The notes under the pieces were generated by a model that worked only from the letters and a program-made list of their open reading frames with translations, did no database searches and was not told where the DNA came from. This document shows, in pieces, positions 1-5,666 of a DNA stretch of 5,666 nucleotides (the stretch's first letter is position 1; every line of letters starts with the position of its first letter). The stretch is from Fidelibacterota bacterium UBA2980 (GTDB lineage: Bacteria; Fidelibacterota; Marinisomatia; Marinisomatales; Marinisomataceae), in assembly GCA_002348725.1 (NCBI GenBank), contig DEAO01000012.1:21202-26867 (forward strand), given 5' to 3'. A program made the position numbers and the translations under genes.

Positions 1-779
1 AAAGTATATTCTTCTCCAATAGCTTGACCTCCATTTGAAACGATAGATATTCTATCTCCATCTGGATCAGTTGCAAAACCAATATCTGCATCAACTTCTA
101 TAACCTTATTTTCTAAATCTTTCAAATTGGGAGCAAGAGGCTCAGGGATACGAGTGAAATTTCCATCTCCATTACAATTAATCATTATTACTTCACACCC
201 TAAAGATTGAAGCAATTCAGGTAAAATTTCTGAACCTGCCCCATTAACTGCATCAACAACCACTTTAAATTTCTTAGAATTAATATTATCAGATTCAATA
301 CAATGGGCACCAAAAACCTTATTAATGTGTTCTTTGTTTGCAGAATTATATAAAGAGACTTTACCAATAACTTTTGATTCATTGATTGTATCTTTATTAT
401 CAACAGATACAAATAAATTATTACATTGATCTGGAGATAAAAATGTACCATCTTTTTGAAGAAACTTTAATCCATTATATTCTGATGGATTATGGCTTGC
501 TGTAATAACAATTCCTCCATCATATTGTTCTTTTTCTGTCATTAATTGCATTGTAGGAGTAGTCGCTAAATCACAATTATCTACATTGACTCCATATTTA
601 GTTAAAGAATCAATAACCCACTGTGATATATCTTTACCAGATTGTCTTCCATCTCTTCCTATAACACAATGTTTAATATTTTGAGTGATGATGAATGAGG
701 CAATATAGCGATCAATTATCTCAGGGCCAAAGTCATCTTTAACAATTCCTCTAAGACCAGATGCACTTCTTATAAGCAT
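1..779 (-). CDS. Alpha-D-phosphohexomutase (phosphoglucosamine mutase/phosphomannomutase family), 3' part missing
   Basis: This enzyme moves phosphate between C6 and C1 of a hexose phosphate through a phosphoserine intermediate. GlmM members make glucosamine-1-phosphate for UDP-GlcNAc and peptidoglycan, and ManB members make mannose-1-phosphate. The first 259 residues are visible, roughly half of a ~450-residue family member. The N-terminus reads IRSASGLRGIV. A GRDGR loop lies at 41-45, the active-site phosphoserine loop TASHNP at 93-98 (Ser95), a PEPLAPN segment at 212-218, and the metal loop DPDGDR at 238-243 (Asp238, Asp240, Asp242). The start is fixed: this ATG is the only one in the frame and an in-frame TAA lies four codons upstream. 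No Shine-Dalgarno sequence precedes it. The gene begins 48 nt after rpsU. The family is certain, but the sugar specificity cannot be read because the sugar-recognition and phosphate-binding domains are outside the window. GlmM is plausible because the N-terminus resembles the mutases usually annotated so in FCB bacteria and archaea. Confidence 0.93.
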   Translation of the reverse strand, partial: MLIRSASGLRGIVKDDFGPEIIDRYIASFIITQNIKHCVIGRDGRQSGKDISQWVIDSLTKYGVNVDNCDLATTPTMQLMTEKEQYDGGIVITASHNPSEYNGLKFLQKDGTFLSPDQCNNLFVSVDNKDTINESKVIGKVSLYNSANKEHINKVFGAHCIESDNINSKKFKVVVDAVNGAGSEILPELLQSLGCEVIMINCNGDGNFTRIPEPLAPNLKDLENKVIEVDADIGFATDPDGDRISIVSNGGQAIGEEYT

Positions 780-827
780 AATAGGAGATTAGAACATTTT
801 TTGGAAAAGATAAAGACAGTTATGATA

Positions 828-1022
828 TTAATTATTGAATTTTGCAAGGCGTGAAATGCGTCTTAAGGTTTGCTTTCTAGCAATTCTTTTTGTCACACTT
901 GGTTTTTCATAAAAAGATTTTCTTTTTACTTCTTTTAGCACACCAGAACGTTCCCATTTCTTTTTGAAACGTCTTAGCGCCTTCTCAAGCGATTCATTAT
1001 CTCTTACATTCACTTCAATCAT
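828..1022 (-). CDS. rpsU: 30S ribosomal protein bS21
   Basis: bS21 is a small basic protein of the 30S platform, next to the 16S rRNA 3' end, where it affects mRNA binding and initiation. The 64-residue product is rich in Lys and Arg. It shows the family pattern: an acidic start (MIEVNVRDNESLEKAL), a basic helix (RRFKKKWERSGVLKEV, 17-32), then FYEKPSVTKR (37-46) and a basic tail. I start it at the ATG at 1022; a longer frame from a TTG at 1040 would add six residues that do not belong to the family. The upstream sequence GTTAAGTTTGCCCACT has no Shine-Dalgarno motif. The gene lies 37 nt after rsmA, whose product modifies the same end of 16S rRNA. In Bacteroidota, bS21 belongs to a pocket that sequesters the anti-Shine-Dalgarno, and some members carry a strong SD before rpsU as a feedback element; that element is not visible here. 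Confidence 0.96.
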   Translation of the reverse strand: MIEVNVRDNESLEKALRRFKKKWERSGVLKEVKRKSFYEKPSVTKRIARKQTLRRISRLAKFNN

Positions 1023-1059
1023 AGTGGGCAAACTTAACAAAAAAAACGAGAAATGCCAA

Positions 1060-1824
1060 TTATGATATAATATTGTTTGAAATCTCTATAAAATCTTCGA
1101 CAGTAAGCTGCTCTGGTCTCTTCGTAAAATCGACTGAACAATTCTTCATATCAATATCAAGAGATGATAAAGAATTTCTTAACATTTTTCTTCTTTGATT
1201 AAATGCCATCCTTACAATTTGATCAAATGATTTAAGATTAATATCTTTATAATAGGAATCTTCTTTTTTGGTTATTTCAATAAAAGCTGACTGCACTTTT
1301 GGTTTGGGAAGAAATACATTAGGAGAAATCAGGAAAGAGATCTTAATATCAAAATATAATTTTGTCATTACAGTAATTCTACTATAGTCTTTAGTGCCAA
1401 TTTTAGCAGTTAAGCGCTCAGCAAGTTCTTTTTGCACCATCAGATAAGCTCTATTCCAGCTATTAAAGTGTTCTACAAGCCAAAAAATGATGGGAGAGGT
1501 AATATTATATGGAATATTACCAATGACTATAAGATTATTTAATCCAAAACTAGATAAATTGACCTTTAGAATATCCTGATTAATAATATTAGTCTTAGAA
1601 AGTTTATCATGTTGATTTAATATTGTAATTAAATCGCGATCAATTTCTACCATATGCAATTCATTACAAATATCGACTAATTTTTCACTTAATGCCCCTT
1701 GGCCCGGTCCAATCTCTAATATATTTTCATCTGAAGTAATATTAACGGTCTTAACAATTTTATTAAGAAGATTATTATCAACTAAAAAATTTTGTCCCCA
1801 TTTTTTTTTAGCAAATACCATCAT
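1060..1824 (-). CDS. rsmA: 16S rRNA (adenine(1518)-N6/adenine(1519)-N6)-dimethyltransferase
   Basis: RsmA (KsgA) uses SAM to dimethylate two adjacent adenines in the 3'-terminal helix 45 of 16S rRNA late in 30S assembly; loss gives kasugamycin resistance in known bacteria. The 254 residues match the usual length. Visible motifs: GQNFL at 10-14, the SAM-binding EIGPGQG at 37-43, acidic Glu60 in VEID, QD at 83-84, catalytic NIPY at 103-106, FLPKPKVQSAF at 171-181, FNQRRKMLRNSL at 208-219, and RPEQLTVEDF at 236-245. The coding frame begins directly after the tatD stop with two tandem ATGs (1824 and 1821), so the true start is uncertain by one residue. No Shine-Dalgarno precedes them, and translational coupling to tatD is likely. 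Codons 6-8 are a run of nine A's (Lys-Lys-Lys), a possible slippage site. All the core catalytic motifs look intact. Confidence 0.97.
   Translation of the reverse strand: MMVFAKKKWGQNFLVDNNLLNKIVKTVNITSDENILEIGPGQGALSEKLVDICNELHMVEIDRDLITILNQHDKLSKTNIINQDILKVNLSSFGLNNLIVIGNIPYNITSPIIFWLVEHFNSWNRAYLMVQKELAERLTAKIGTKDYSRITVMTKLYFDIKISFLISPNVFLPKPKVQSAFIEITKKEDSYYKDINLKSFDQIVRMAFNQRRKMLRNSLSSLDIDMKNCSVDFTKRPEQLTVEDFIEISNNIIS
1801..1809 (-). repeat. A9 homopolymer at codons 6-8 of rsmA
   Basis: Nine consecutive A's on the coding strand encode Lys6-Lys8 near the N-terminus of RsmA. Runs of this length can cause replication or polymerase slippage and would shift the frame before any catalytic motif. 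The reading frame is intact in this copy. Confidence 0.8.
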
Positions 1825-2589
1825 TTAATCAATATTAAAAAATTGCATTGCATTCTTTGATGTTGCATCTGCTATTTCTTCAATAGAAATACCTAAAAGC
1901 TCTGACAAATACAACGCAATATCATAAACTCTTTTTGGTTCGTTTGGTTTGCCTCTAAAAGGATGAGGGCTTAAGAAAGGGCAATCTGTTTCAAGTACAA
2001 AATTATCTAAACCAATATTTTCTGCAGCGGAACGATTGGAAGAATTTTTGAATGTCACATTTCCTGAAAAAGATAATAATATATTTAAATCAACCAATTG
2101 ATTTGCAAAAACAATATCACTAGAAAAACAATGTGACAATGCTCTGTTAAATGTGTGTTCCTTTAGTACATTGAATATTTCATCATCAGCGTCACGATTA
2201 TGAAAAATAATAGGCAAGTTTAGAGAGTTTGCAAGCTCCATTTGTTCTATCATAACTTTACGTTGAACATCAGGTGGAGAAAGATTGCGATAATGATCAA
2301 TCCCAATCTCACCAATTGAAACTACTTTTTTACTGGATGATGCAAGATGTTCAAGCTCTTTAATATAATTACTATCTACATCATTTGAATCGTGGGGGTG
2401 TACTCCAACAGCTGCATAGACTCCTTCATAATGGTTTGCAATATCAACAGATTGTTTTGAACTAGCAACATCAGTGCCAATACAAACAATTTTATGAACA
2501 TGATTTTCAGCTGCATCGCCTATTACATCATCTAATCTATCACACATCGAATCATAATATAGATGTGCATGTGTATCGATTAATATCAT
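1825..2589 (-). CDS. tatD: TatD-family metal-dependent hydrolase (putative deoxyribonuclease)
   Basis: This is a cytoplasmic TIM-barrel amidohydrolase-superfamily enzyme. E. coli TatD has metal-dependent 3'-5' exonuclease activity; other members are linked to D-aminoacyl-tRNA deacylation (YcfH-like) or DNA repair, so the exact substrate is open. The 254 residues are typical in length. The metal ligands are all recognisable: the HxH pair in DTHAHL (His7, His9), Glu94 in GEIGID, His130 in IIFHNRD, His153 in SHCFSS, and Asp202 in ETDCPFL. GVHPHD (62-67) and the SPHPFRGKPNEP segment (208-219) are further family signatures. The ATG overlaps the metG stop as ATGA, so coupled translation with metG is expected. 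The stop is followed at once by the rsmA ATG. The metG-tatD-rsmA order resembles the Bacillus metS-yabD-ksgA region. Confidence 0.95.
   Translation of the reverse strand: MILIDTHAHLYYDSMCDRLDDVIGDAAENHVHKIVCIGTDVASSKQSVDIANHYEGVYAAVGVHPHDSNDVDSNYIKELEHLASSSKKVVSIGEIGIDHYRNLSPPDVQRKVMIEQMELANSLNLPIIFHNRDADDEIFNVLKEHTFNRALSHCFSSDIVFANQLVDLNILLSFSGNVTFKNSSNRSAAENIGLDNFVLETDCPFLSPHPFRGKPNEPKRVYDIALYLSELLGISIEEIADATSKNAMQFFNID
2586..2589 (-). other. ATGA stop/start overlap of metG and tatD
   Basis: The TGA stop of metG (2588-2586) shares two bases with the ATG of tatD (2589-2587). This is the classic termination-reinitiation arrangement and supports a shared transcript. The preceding bases (CCCAAGAATCGTAAA) contain no Shine-Dalgarno sequence. 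Confidence 0.9.
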
Positions 2590-4064
2590 TTTACGATTCT
2601 TGGGAAAATAGGATTGATTGAGCCAATTTTTTCACCTGATTTCAAACCTCCCCATTCCAATGATGAATCATTGCTACCTAAGGTATCAAGTATTTCTTGT
2701 GATTTTTGTGGCATAACAGGAGAAAGCATTAAGGTGGCGATTCTAAGAGATTCAGCTGCATTATACAGAACGATACCCGCTAGATCTTTATCTTCTTTCA
2801 CAAGTTTCCATGGTTGATTTTTTTCCATATATACATTAATAGATCGTACAAAATCCATAATGCTTTGAATTAAACCATCCATTTTAAAAGTATTAAGCTT
2901 TTCTTCAATATCAATATTAGACAATTGATTAGATAGGTCATTTTTATCATCATTGCACTGAGGAATGATACCATCAAAATTTTTATCAATTAGTGTTGAA
3001 ACACGACTAACAAGATTCCCCAAATCATTGGCTAAATCACTATTATATCTTTTAATAAAAGAATCCATTGAAAATGTTGCATCAAGCCCTAATACCATCT
3101 CACTCATTAGATAATAACGTACTGAGTCTACGCCAAATTCATCAATCAACATTAGTGGACTTATAATATTTCCTAAAGATTTGCTCATTTTTTCTTCATC
3201 TGTTAACCACCAACCATGAGCAAAGATAGTTTTAGGTAACGGCAAATCTAAAGACATTAACATTGTAGGCCAGTAAACAGAATGTGTAGTTAGAATATCT
3301 TTTCCAATTAAATGAACATCAGCAGGCCAATTTTCTTCAAAATTATTTTTATCTTCAGAGTACTTTGGAGAAGAAATATAATTGATTAATGCATCAAACC
3401 ACACATATGTTACATAATCTTTATCGAAAGGAATCTCAATCCCCCACTCTAGTCTAGTTTTAGGTCTTGAAATACACAAATCAGATAAATCTTGTTTTAA
3501 AAATCCTAGCACTTCATTTTTTCTTGTAGATGGTTGAATAAATTCTTTATCATCTTCAATTTTTTTAATTAATTGATCTTGATATTTACTCATTTTGAAA
3601 AAATAATTTTCCTCTTCAATTTTTTTTACATCTCTAAATAAACCGCTATCTAATTCTTTTTTTGTAATAAATCTTTCTTCTGCAATTGAATACCATCCTT
3701 CATATTTATCTTTATAAATATCTCCATTATTGTAAACCTCAGTCAGTATATTTTGTACAATTTTCACATGTCTTTCTTCTGTTGTTCGAATAAAATCAGA
3801 ATATTGAATATTAAGTCTCTTCCACAATTCTAAAAATGCAGGAGCCATTGTATCACAATGATCTTGGGGATTCGCTCCATTTTTTTCTGCTGCTTGCTGT
3901 ACTTTTAAGCCATGTTCGTCTAGACCAGTAAGGAAAAAAGTTTTCTGATTAATTAATTGTCGAAATCTAGATAATGTATCTGCTAGAATTGTTGTATAAG
4001 CATGTCCAATATGAGGCTTATCATTCACATAATATATTGGAGTTGTGATATAATAATTTTTCAT
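2586..4064 (-). CDS. metG: Methionyl-tRNA synthetase, short form without zinc-knuckle cysteines
   Basis: A class I aminoacyl-tRNA synthetase that charges tRNA-Met, including initiator tRNA, in the cytoplasm. The 492-residue product has the Rossmann catalytic domain with PHIGHAYTT at 17-25 (HIGH, 18-21), LTGLDEHG at 45-52, the connective-peptide start YEGWYS at 121-126, YVWFDALINY at 220-229, GKDILTTHSVYWP at 254-266, FAHGWW at 281-286, and KMSKSLGN at 292-299. The helical anticodon-binding domain follows, with the conserved NQPWKL at 416-421. There is no CxxC pair: the only cysteines are at 70, 197 and 370, so the zinc site of many MetG connective domains is absent, as in alphaproteobacterial and mitochondrial forms. 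The C-terminal EMAP/Trbp111-like tRNA-binding domain found in ~650-residue forms is also missing. The start lies 3 nt after the holB stop, with an AT-only leader (TTTAAATTAAATT) and no Shine-Dalgarno. Confidence 0.97.
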   Translation of the reverse strand: MKNYYITTPIYYVNDKPHIGHAYTTILADTLSRFRQLINQKTFFLTGLDEHGLKVQQAAEKNGANPQDHCDTMAPAFLELWKRLNIQYSDFIRTTEERHVKIVQNILTEVYNNGDIYKDKYEGWYSIAEERFITKKELDSGLFRDVKKIEEENYFFKMSKYQDQLIKKIEDDKEFIQPSTRKNEVLGFLKQDLSDLCISRPKTRLEWGIEIPFDKDYVTYVWFDALINYISSPKYSEDKNNFEENWPADVHLIGKDILTTHSVYWPTMLMSLDLPLPKTIFAHGWWLTDEEKMSKSLGNIISPLMLIDEFGVDSVRYYLMSEMVLGLDATFSMDSFIKRYNSDLANDLGNLVSRVSTLIDKNFDGIIPQCNDDKNDLSNQLSNIDIEEKLNTFKMDGLIQSIMDFVRSINVYMEKNQPWKLVKEDKDLAGIVLYNAAESLRIATLMLSPVMPQKSQEILDTLGSNDSSLEWGGLKSGEKIGSINPIFPRIVK

Positions 4065-4067
4065 AAT

Positions 4068-5129
4068 TTAATTTAAATAGTTATGACTATTTATAAACAT
4101 ATTCATTAAAGAAAATTTTGGATTTGTATTTTGTTCAATATCACCTAAAAAATATTCTATTTCTTTAATTAGATTTTCAATCTCACAGTTTTGATGATTA
4201 TTAATAAAATTGTCACTTATATCATGAAATTCATCCCATGAGAACGAATGACTAATAGAAGATTTGATTTGATTGGTATATTCGAGCCATTTTTTAATTA
4301 TATGAAAATCTAAATAAAGATTTTCTTTATTCGTATTAATGTTGGCTAAAATTTTCTCATAAAATTCTGAAATAGATTGAGAATTAGAATATTCAATAGC
4401 ATTAATATAATTATGAATAATATCAATTAAAGAGCTCTTGGGATATTGAATAAATAAATCAACCAATTGCAAATTATTACCAGAAAGAAATGATAATAAT
4501 TCAAAATCTAAATCTCCTGTTCTTTTTATGTATTTTTTTAAATCTTTATCACCAATTTTTGGAATGCTAATAATCTGACAGCGAGACTGTATGGTAGCAG
4601 GTATGCTATTCATATAATCTGTTACCAATATAAATGAAGTCTTGGAAGGAGGCTCTTCCAACAATTTTAGTAACGCATTTGCAGATTCAGATGAGCCATG
4701 GGATAGACAATGTGCATCAAAAATAATCACAATCTTTCTTTTATCACTTTCAAAAATTATATTTTCCTTAAGGTTTTTCAATGCAACCAATGGAATATTA
4801 TTACTATTGAATCGAATTTTTTTTAGAGGAAATAATAATTTTTCCCTCCATAGTTGATTCCATTCTTGATATTCTTTTTCATCTATTTTTTTACTTTTGA
4901 AAAAATTTGAATAAAAATCAGTACTGGCAGGAATAATAAAGAATATATTTGGATTATCAAGAAATTCATCAATACTACAATCAGTCAATAAGCTAGAAAA
5001 TTTTAATGCAACTGCTTCTTTACCAGAACCTTCACTACCATGCAATAAATATGCATTTGCTATTTTATTTTTTTCAACAATAGTTTGTATTCTTTGAGAA
5101 ATTTTTGGCTGTAAACTATCGATATCCAT
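4068..5129 (-). CDS. holB: DNA polymerase III subunit delta' (clamp loader)
   Basis: An AAA+ subunit of the clamp loader that places the beta sliding clamp on primed DNA with DnaX and delta. The 353-residue product shows a Walker A P-loop, GSEGSGKE at 31-38, a hydrophobic Walker B-like strand IVIIFDAH at 133-140, the hallmark NALLKLLEEPP at 151-161, sensor-1 region FILVT at 166-170, and the arginine-finger SRC motif at 182-184. The C-terminal half is poorly conserved, as usual. The four-cysteine zinc module normally between Walker A and B is absent. In its place is a longer charged segment (about 66-112), which I recall as common in delta' of Bacteroidota and relatives. The Walker B acidic pair is reduced to a single Asp138, so ATP may be bound but hydrolysis is doubtful. 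DnaX is the main alternative, but the length and lost Walker B acid favour delta'. The ATG lies inside the upstream gene (14-nt overlap). Confidence 0.88.
   Translation of the reverse strand: MDIDSLQPKISQRIQTIVEKNKIANAYLLHGSEGSGKEAVALKFSSLLTDCSIDEFLDNPNIFFIIPASTDFYSNFFKSKKIDEKEYQEWNQLWREKLLFPLKKIRFNSNNIPLVALKNLKENIIFESDKRKIVIIFDAHCLSHGSSESANALLKLLEEPPSKTSFILVTDYMNSIPATIQSRCQIISIPKIGDKDLKKYIKRTGDLDFELLSFLSGNNLQLVDLFIQYPKSSLIDIIHNYINAIEYSNSQSISEFYEKILANINTNKENLYLDFHIIKKWLEYTNQIKSSISHSFSWDEFHDISDNFINNHQNCEIENLIKEIEYFLGDIEQNTNPKFSLMNMFINSHNYLN
5116..5129 (-). other. 14-nt gene overlap, holB start inside the EnvC-like gene
   Basis: The holB ATG (5129-5127) lies upstream of the TAG stop (5118-5116) of the EnvC-like gene, in another frame. 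No Shine-Dalgarno precedes the ATG, so ribosomes finishing the upstream gene probably re-initiate here. The overlap is seen directly; coupling is inferred. Confidence 0.85.
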
Positions 5130-5666
5130 CTTCTAACCATTCTTCTGGATTTAATGTTTTATTATCTCCCCATATTTCAAAATGGACTACTTGACTATCT
5201 TTAGAAATAAAACCAATTTTTTGTCCTTCTTTAACTAGCATATTTTTATTAACTAATAAATTATCTAAATGTGTAAACACTGTAAAATAACCATTATCAT
5301 GATCAATAATGACAGTTGTTCCATATCCTGAGATAAATGTAATCGTTGTAACCAATCCATCAAAAACTGCCCTTACAGATGCAGTTGGATTTGCTGCTAT
5401 ATCAATCCCTGGATTATATAGCGTAGTATTTAATTTAGGATTCCACTGAGGGCCAAAATCCTTTATAATTTTCCCATTAACCGGCCATATAAGCTTACCT
5501 TTAAATTCTTTAATATTTGTTTTAATTCTTTTTAACTGTCTCAACTGTTCTGCGTCATATTCTTTCTTTTGTTCTAAAATCTGTTTTCTTAACTGCTCTA
5601 GAGCATTTATTTGTTCCTTTTTTTGTTGAATTTCTGATGCAATATTAGCTTTTTCTTTCTGTAATT
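5116..5666 (-). CDS. EnvC-like protein: coiled coil plus degenerate LytM (M23 peptidase-like) domain, 5' end missing
   Basis: The C-terminal 182 residues of a protein that starts beyond the window. The frame stays open to the right edge, so a TTG at 5544 is not its start. Numbering from the first full codon (5664), residues 1-50 are rich in Gln, Glu, Lys and Leu and look like the end of a coiled coil; 59-182 form a LytM domain (IWPVNGKIIKDFG, NPGIDIAA at 84-91, VFDGLV at 100-105, TVIIDHDNGY, FTHLDN at 130-135, HFEIW at 161-165, LNPEEWL). Two LytM positions are substituted: the first zinc-ligand His is Asn84 and the first His of the HxH motif is Val159, while Asp88, His132 and His161 remain. 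Such domains in EnvC and NlpD do not cut peptidoglycan but activate amidases during cell separation; that role is inferred here. A signal peptide would be upstream and unseen. The stop codon lies inside holB. Confidence 0.85.
   Translation of the reverse strand, partial: LQKEKANIASEIQQKKEQINALEQLRKQILEQKKEYDAEQLRQLKRIKTNIKEFKGKLIWPVNGKIIKDFGPQWNPKLNTTLYNPGIDIAANPTASVRAVFDGLVTTITFISGYGTTVIIDHDNGYFTVFTHLDNLLVNKNMLVKEGQKIGFISKDSQVVHFEIWGDNKTLNPEEWLEDGYR

Noticed and set aside
200..451. Minus-strand open frame of 83 codons with a hydrophobic translation
   Set aside because: It overlaps the phosphohexomutase gene in another frame; its Ile/Leu-rich content is what AT-rich out-of-frame sequence gives.
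780..827. 48-nt spacer between rpsU and the mutase gene as a regulatory RNA or terminator site
   Set aside because: I find no hairpin, repeat or promoter-like pair in it; it appears to be a plain AT-rich spacer.
1023..1040. Six-residue N-terminal extension of bS21 from a TTG codon
   Set aside because: The ATG at 1022 gives the standard bS21 N-terminus; the extra residues have no counterpart in the family.
1023..1075. Possible terminator between rsmA and rpsU: weak inverted repeat (ATTAT-ATC-ATAAT) followed by a T8 run on the minus strand
   Set aside because: The stem is only five A/T pairs and lies about 15 nt from the T run, so a stable intrinsic terminator is unlikely.
1059..1085. TATAAT-like hexamers near the rsmA stop that might be a promoter for rpsU
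   Set aside because: No matching -35 element on the minus strand, and such hexamers are expected by chance at this base composition.
2614..2817. Plus-strand open frame of 67 codons inside metG
   Set aside because: It lies fully antisense to the conserved C-terminal part of MetG and its translation shows no family signature; chance frame.
4642..4857. Plus-strand open frame of 71 codons inside holB
   Set aside because: It is antisense to the Walker B/LLEEPP region of holB and has no recognisable features.
1..5666. CRISPR arrays, insertion sequences, tRNAs, defence or toxin-antitoxin genes
   Set aside because: Looked for on both strands; coding sequence fills nearly all of the window and nothing resembling these elements was seen.

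Overview
This is an AT-rich window (about 30 % GC by eye) in which every supported gene lies on the minus strand. It is a fragment of a bacterial chromosome carrying tightly packed housekeeping genes. In transcription order, right to left, they are: a truncated coiled-coil/LytM protein of EnvC type, the clamp-loader subunit delta' (holB), methionyl-tRNA synthetase (metG), a TatD-family metal-dependent hydrolase (tatD), the 16S rRNA dimethyladenosine transferase (rsmA/ksgA), ribosomal protein bS21 (rpsU), and the N-terminal half of an alpha-D-phosphohexomutase (GlmM/ManB family). Both end genes run off the window.

The genes are almost seamless. The first two overlap by 14 nt, holB and metG are 3 nt apart, metG and tatD share ATGA, and tatD abuts rsmA with no gap. 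The only real spacers are 37 nt before rpsU and 48 nt before the mutase gene. I see no terminator, tRNA, mobile element, CRISPR array or convincing promoter, and no stretch over 300 nt lacks a gene. The whole set could be one transcript, with rpsU and the mutase gene possibly having their own start sites.

The likely source is a member of the FCB superphylum (Bacteroidota and relatives), perhaps a streamlined marine lineage such as Marinimicrobia/SAR406. This is inference. It rests on four things: no Shine-Dalgarno sequence before any of the six visible starts; an EnvC-like LytM domain with the degenerate Asn-x-Gly-Ile-Asp form; a delta' subunit without the zinc module but with a longer Walker A to Walker B segment; and high AT content with minimal spacers. 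No rRNA or other phylogenetic marker settles it.

Functionally the cluster joins translation (metG, rsmA, rpsU), replication (holB) and cell-envelope/peptidoglycan work (the EnvC-like protein, and the mutase if it makes glucosamine-1-phosphate). The metG-tatD-rsmA order resembles the metS-yabD-ksgA region of Bacillus. I do not see a novel system here. The points most worth checking are the loss of catalytic residues in the LytM domain, the lack of Shine-Dalgarno sites next to bS21 and RsmA (both of which act near the 16S rRNA 3' end), and an A9 run at the start of rsmA.
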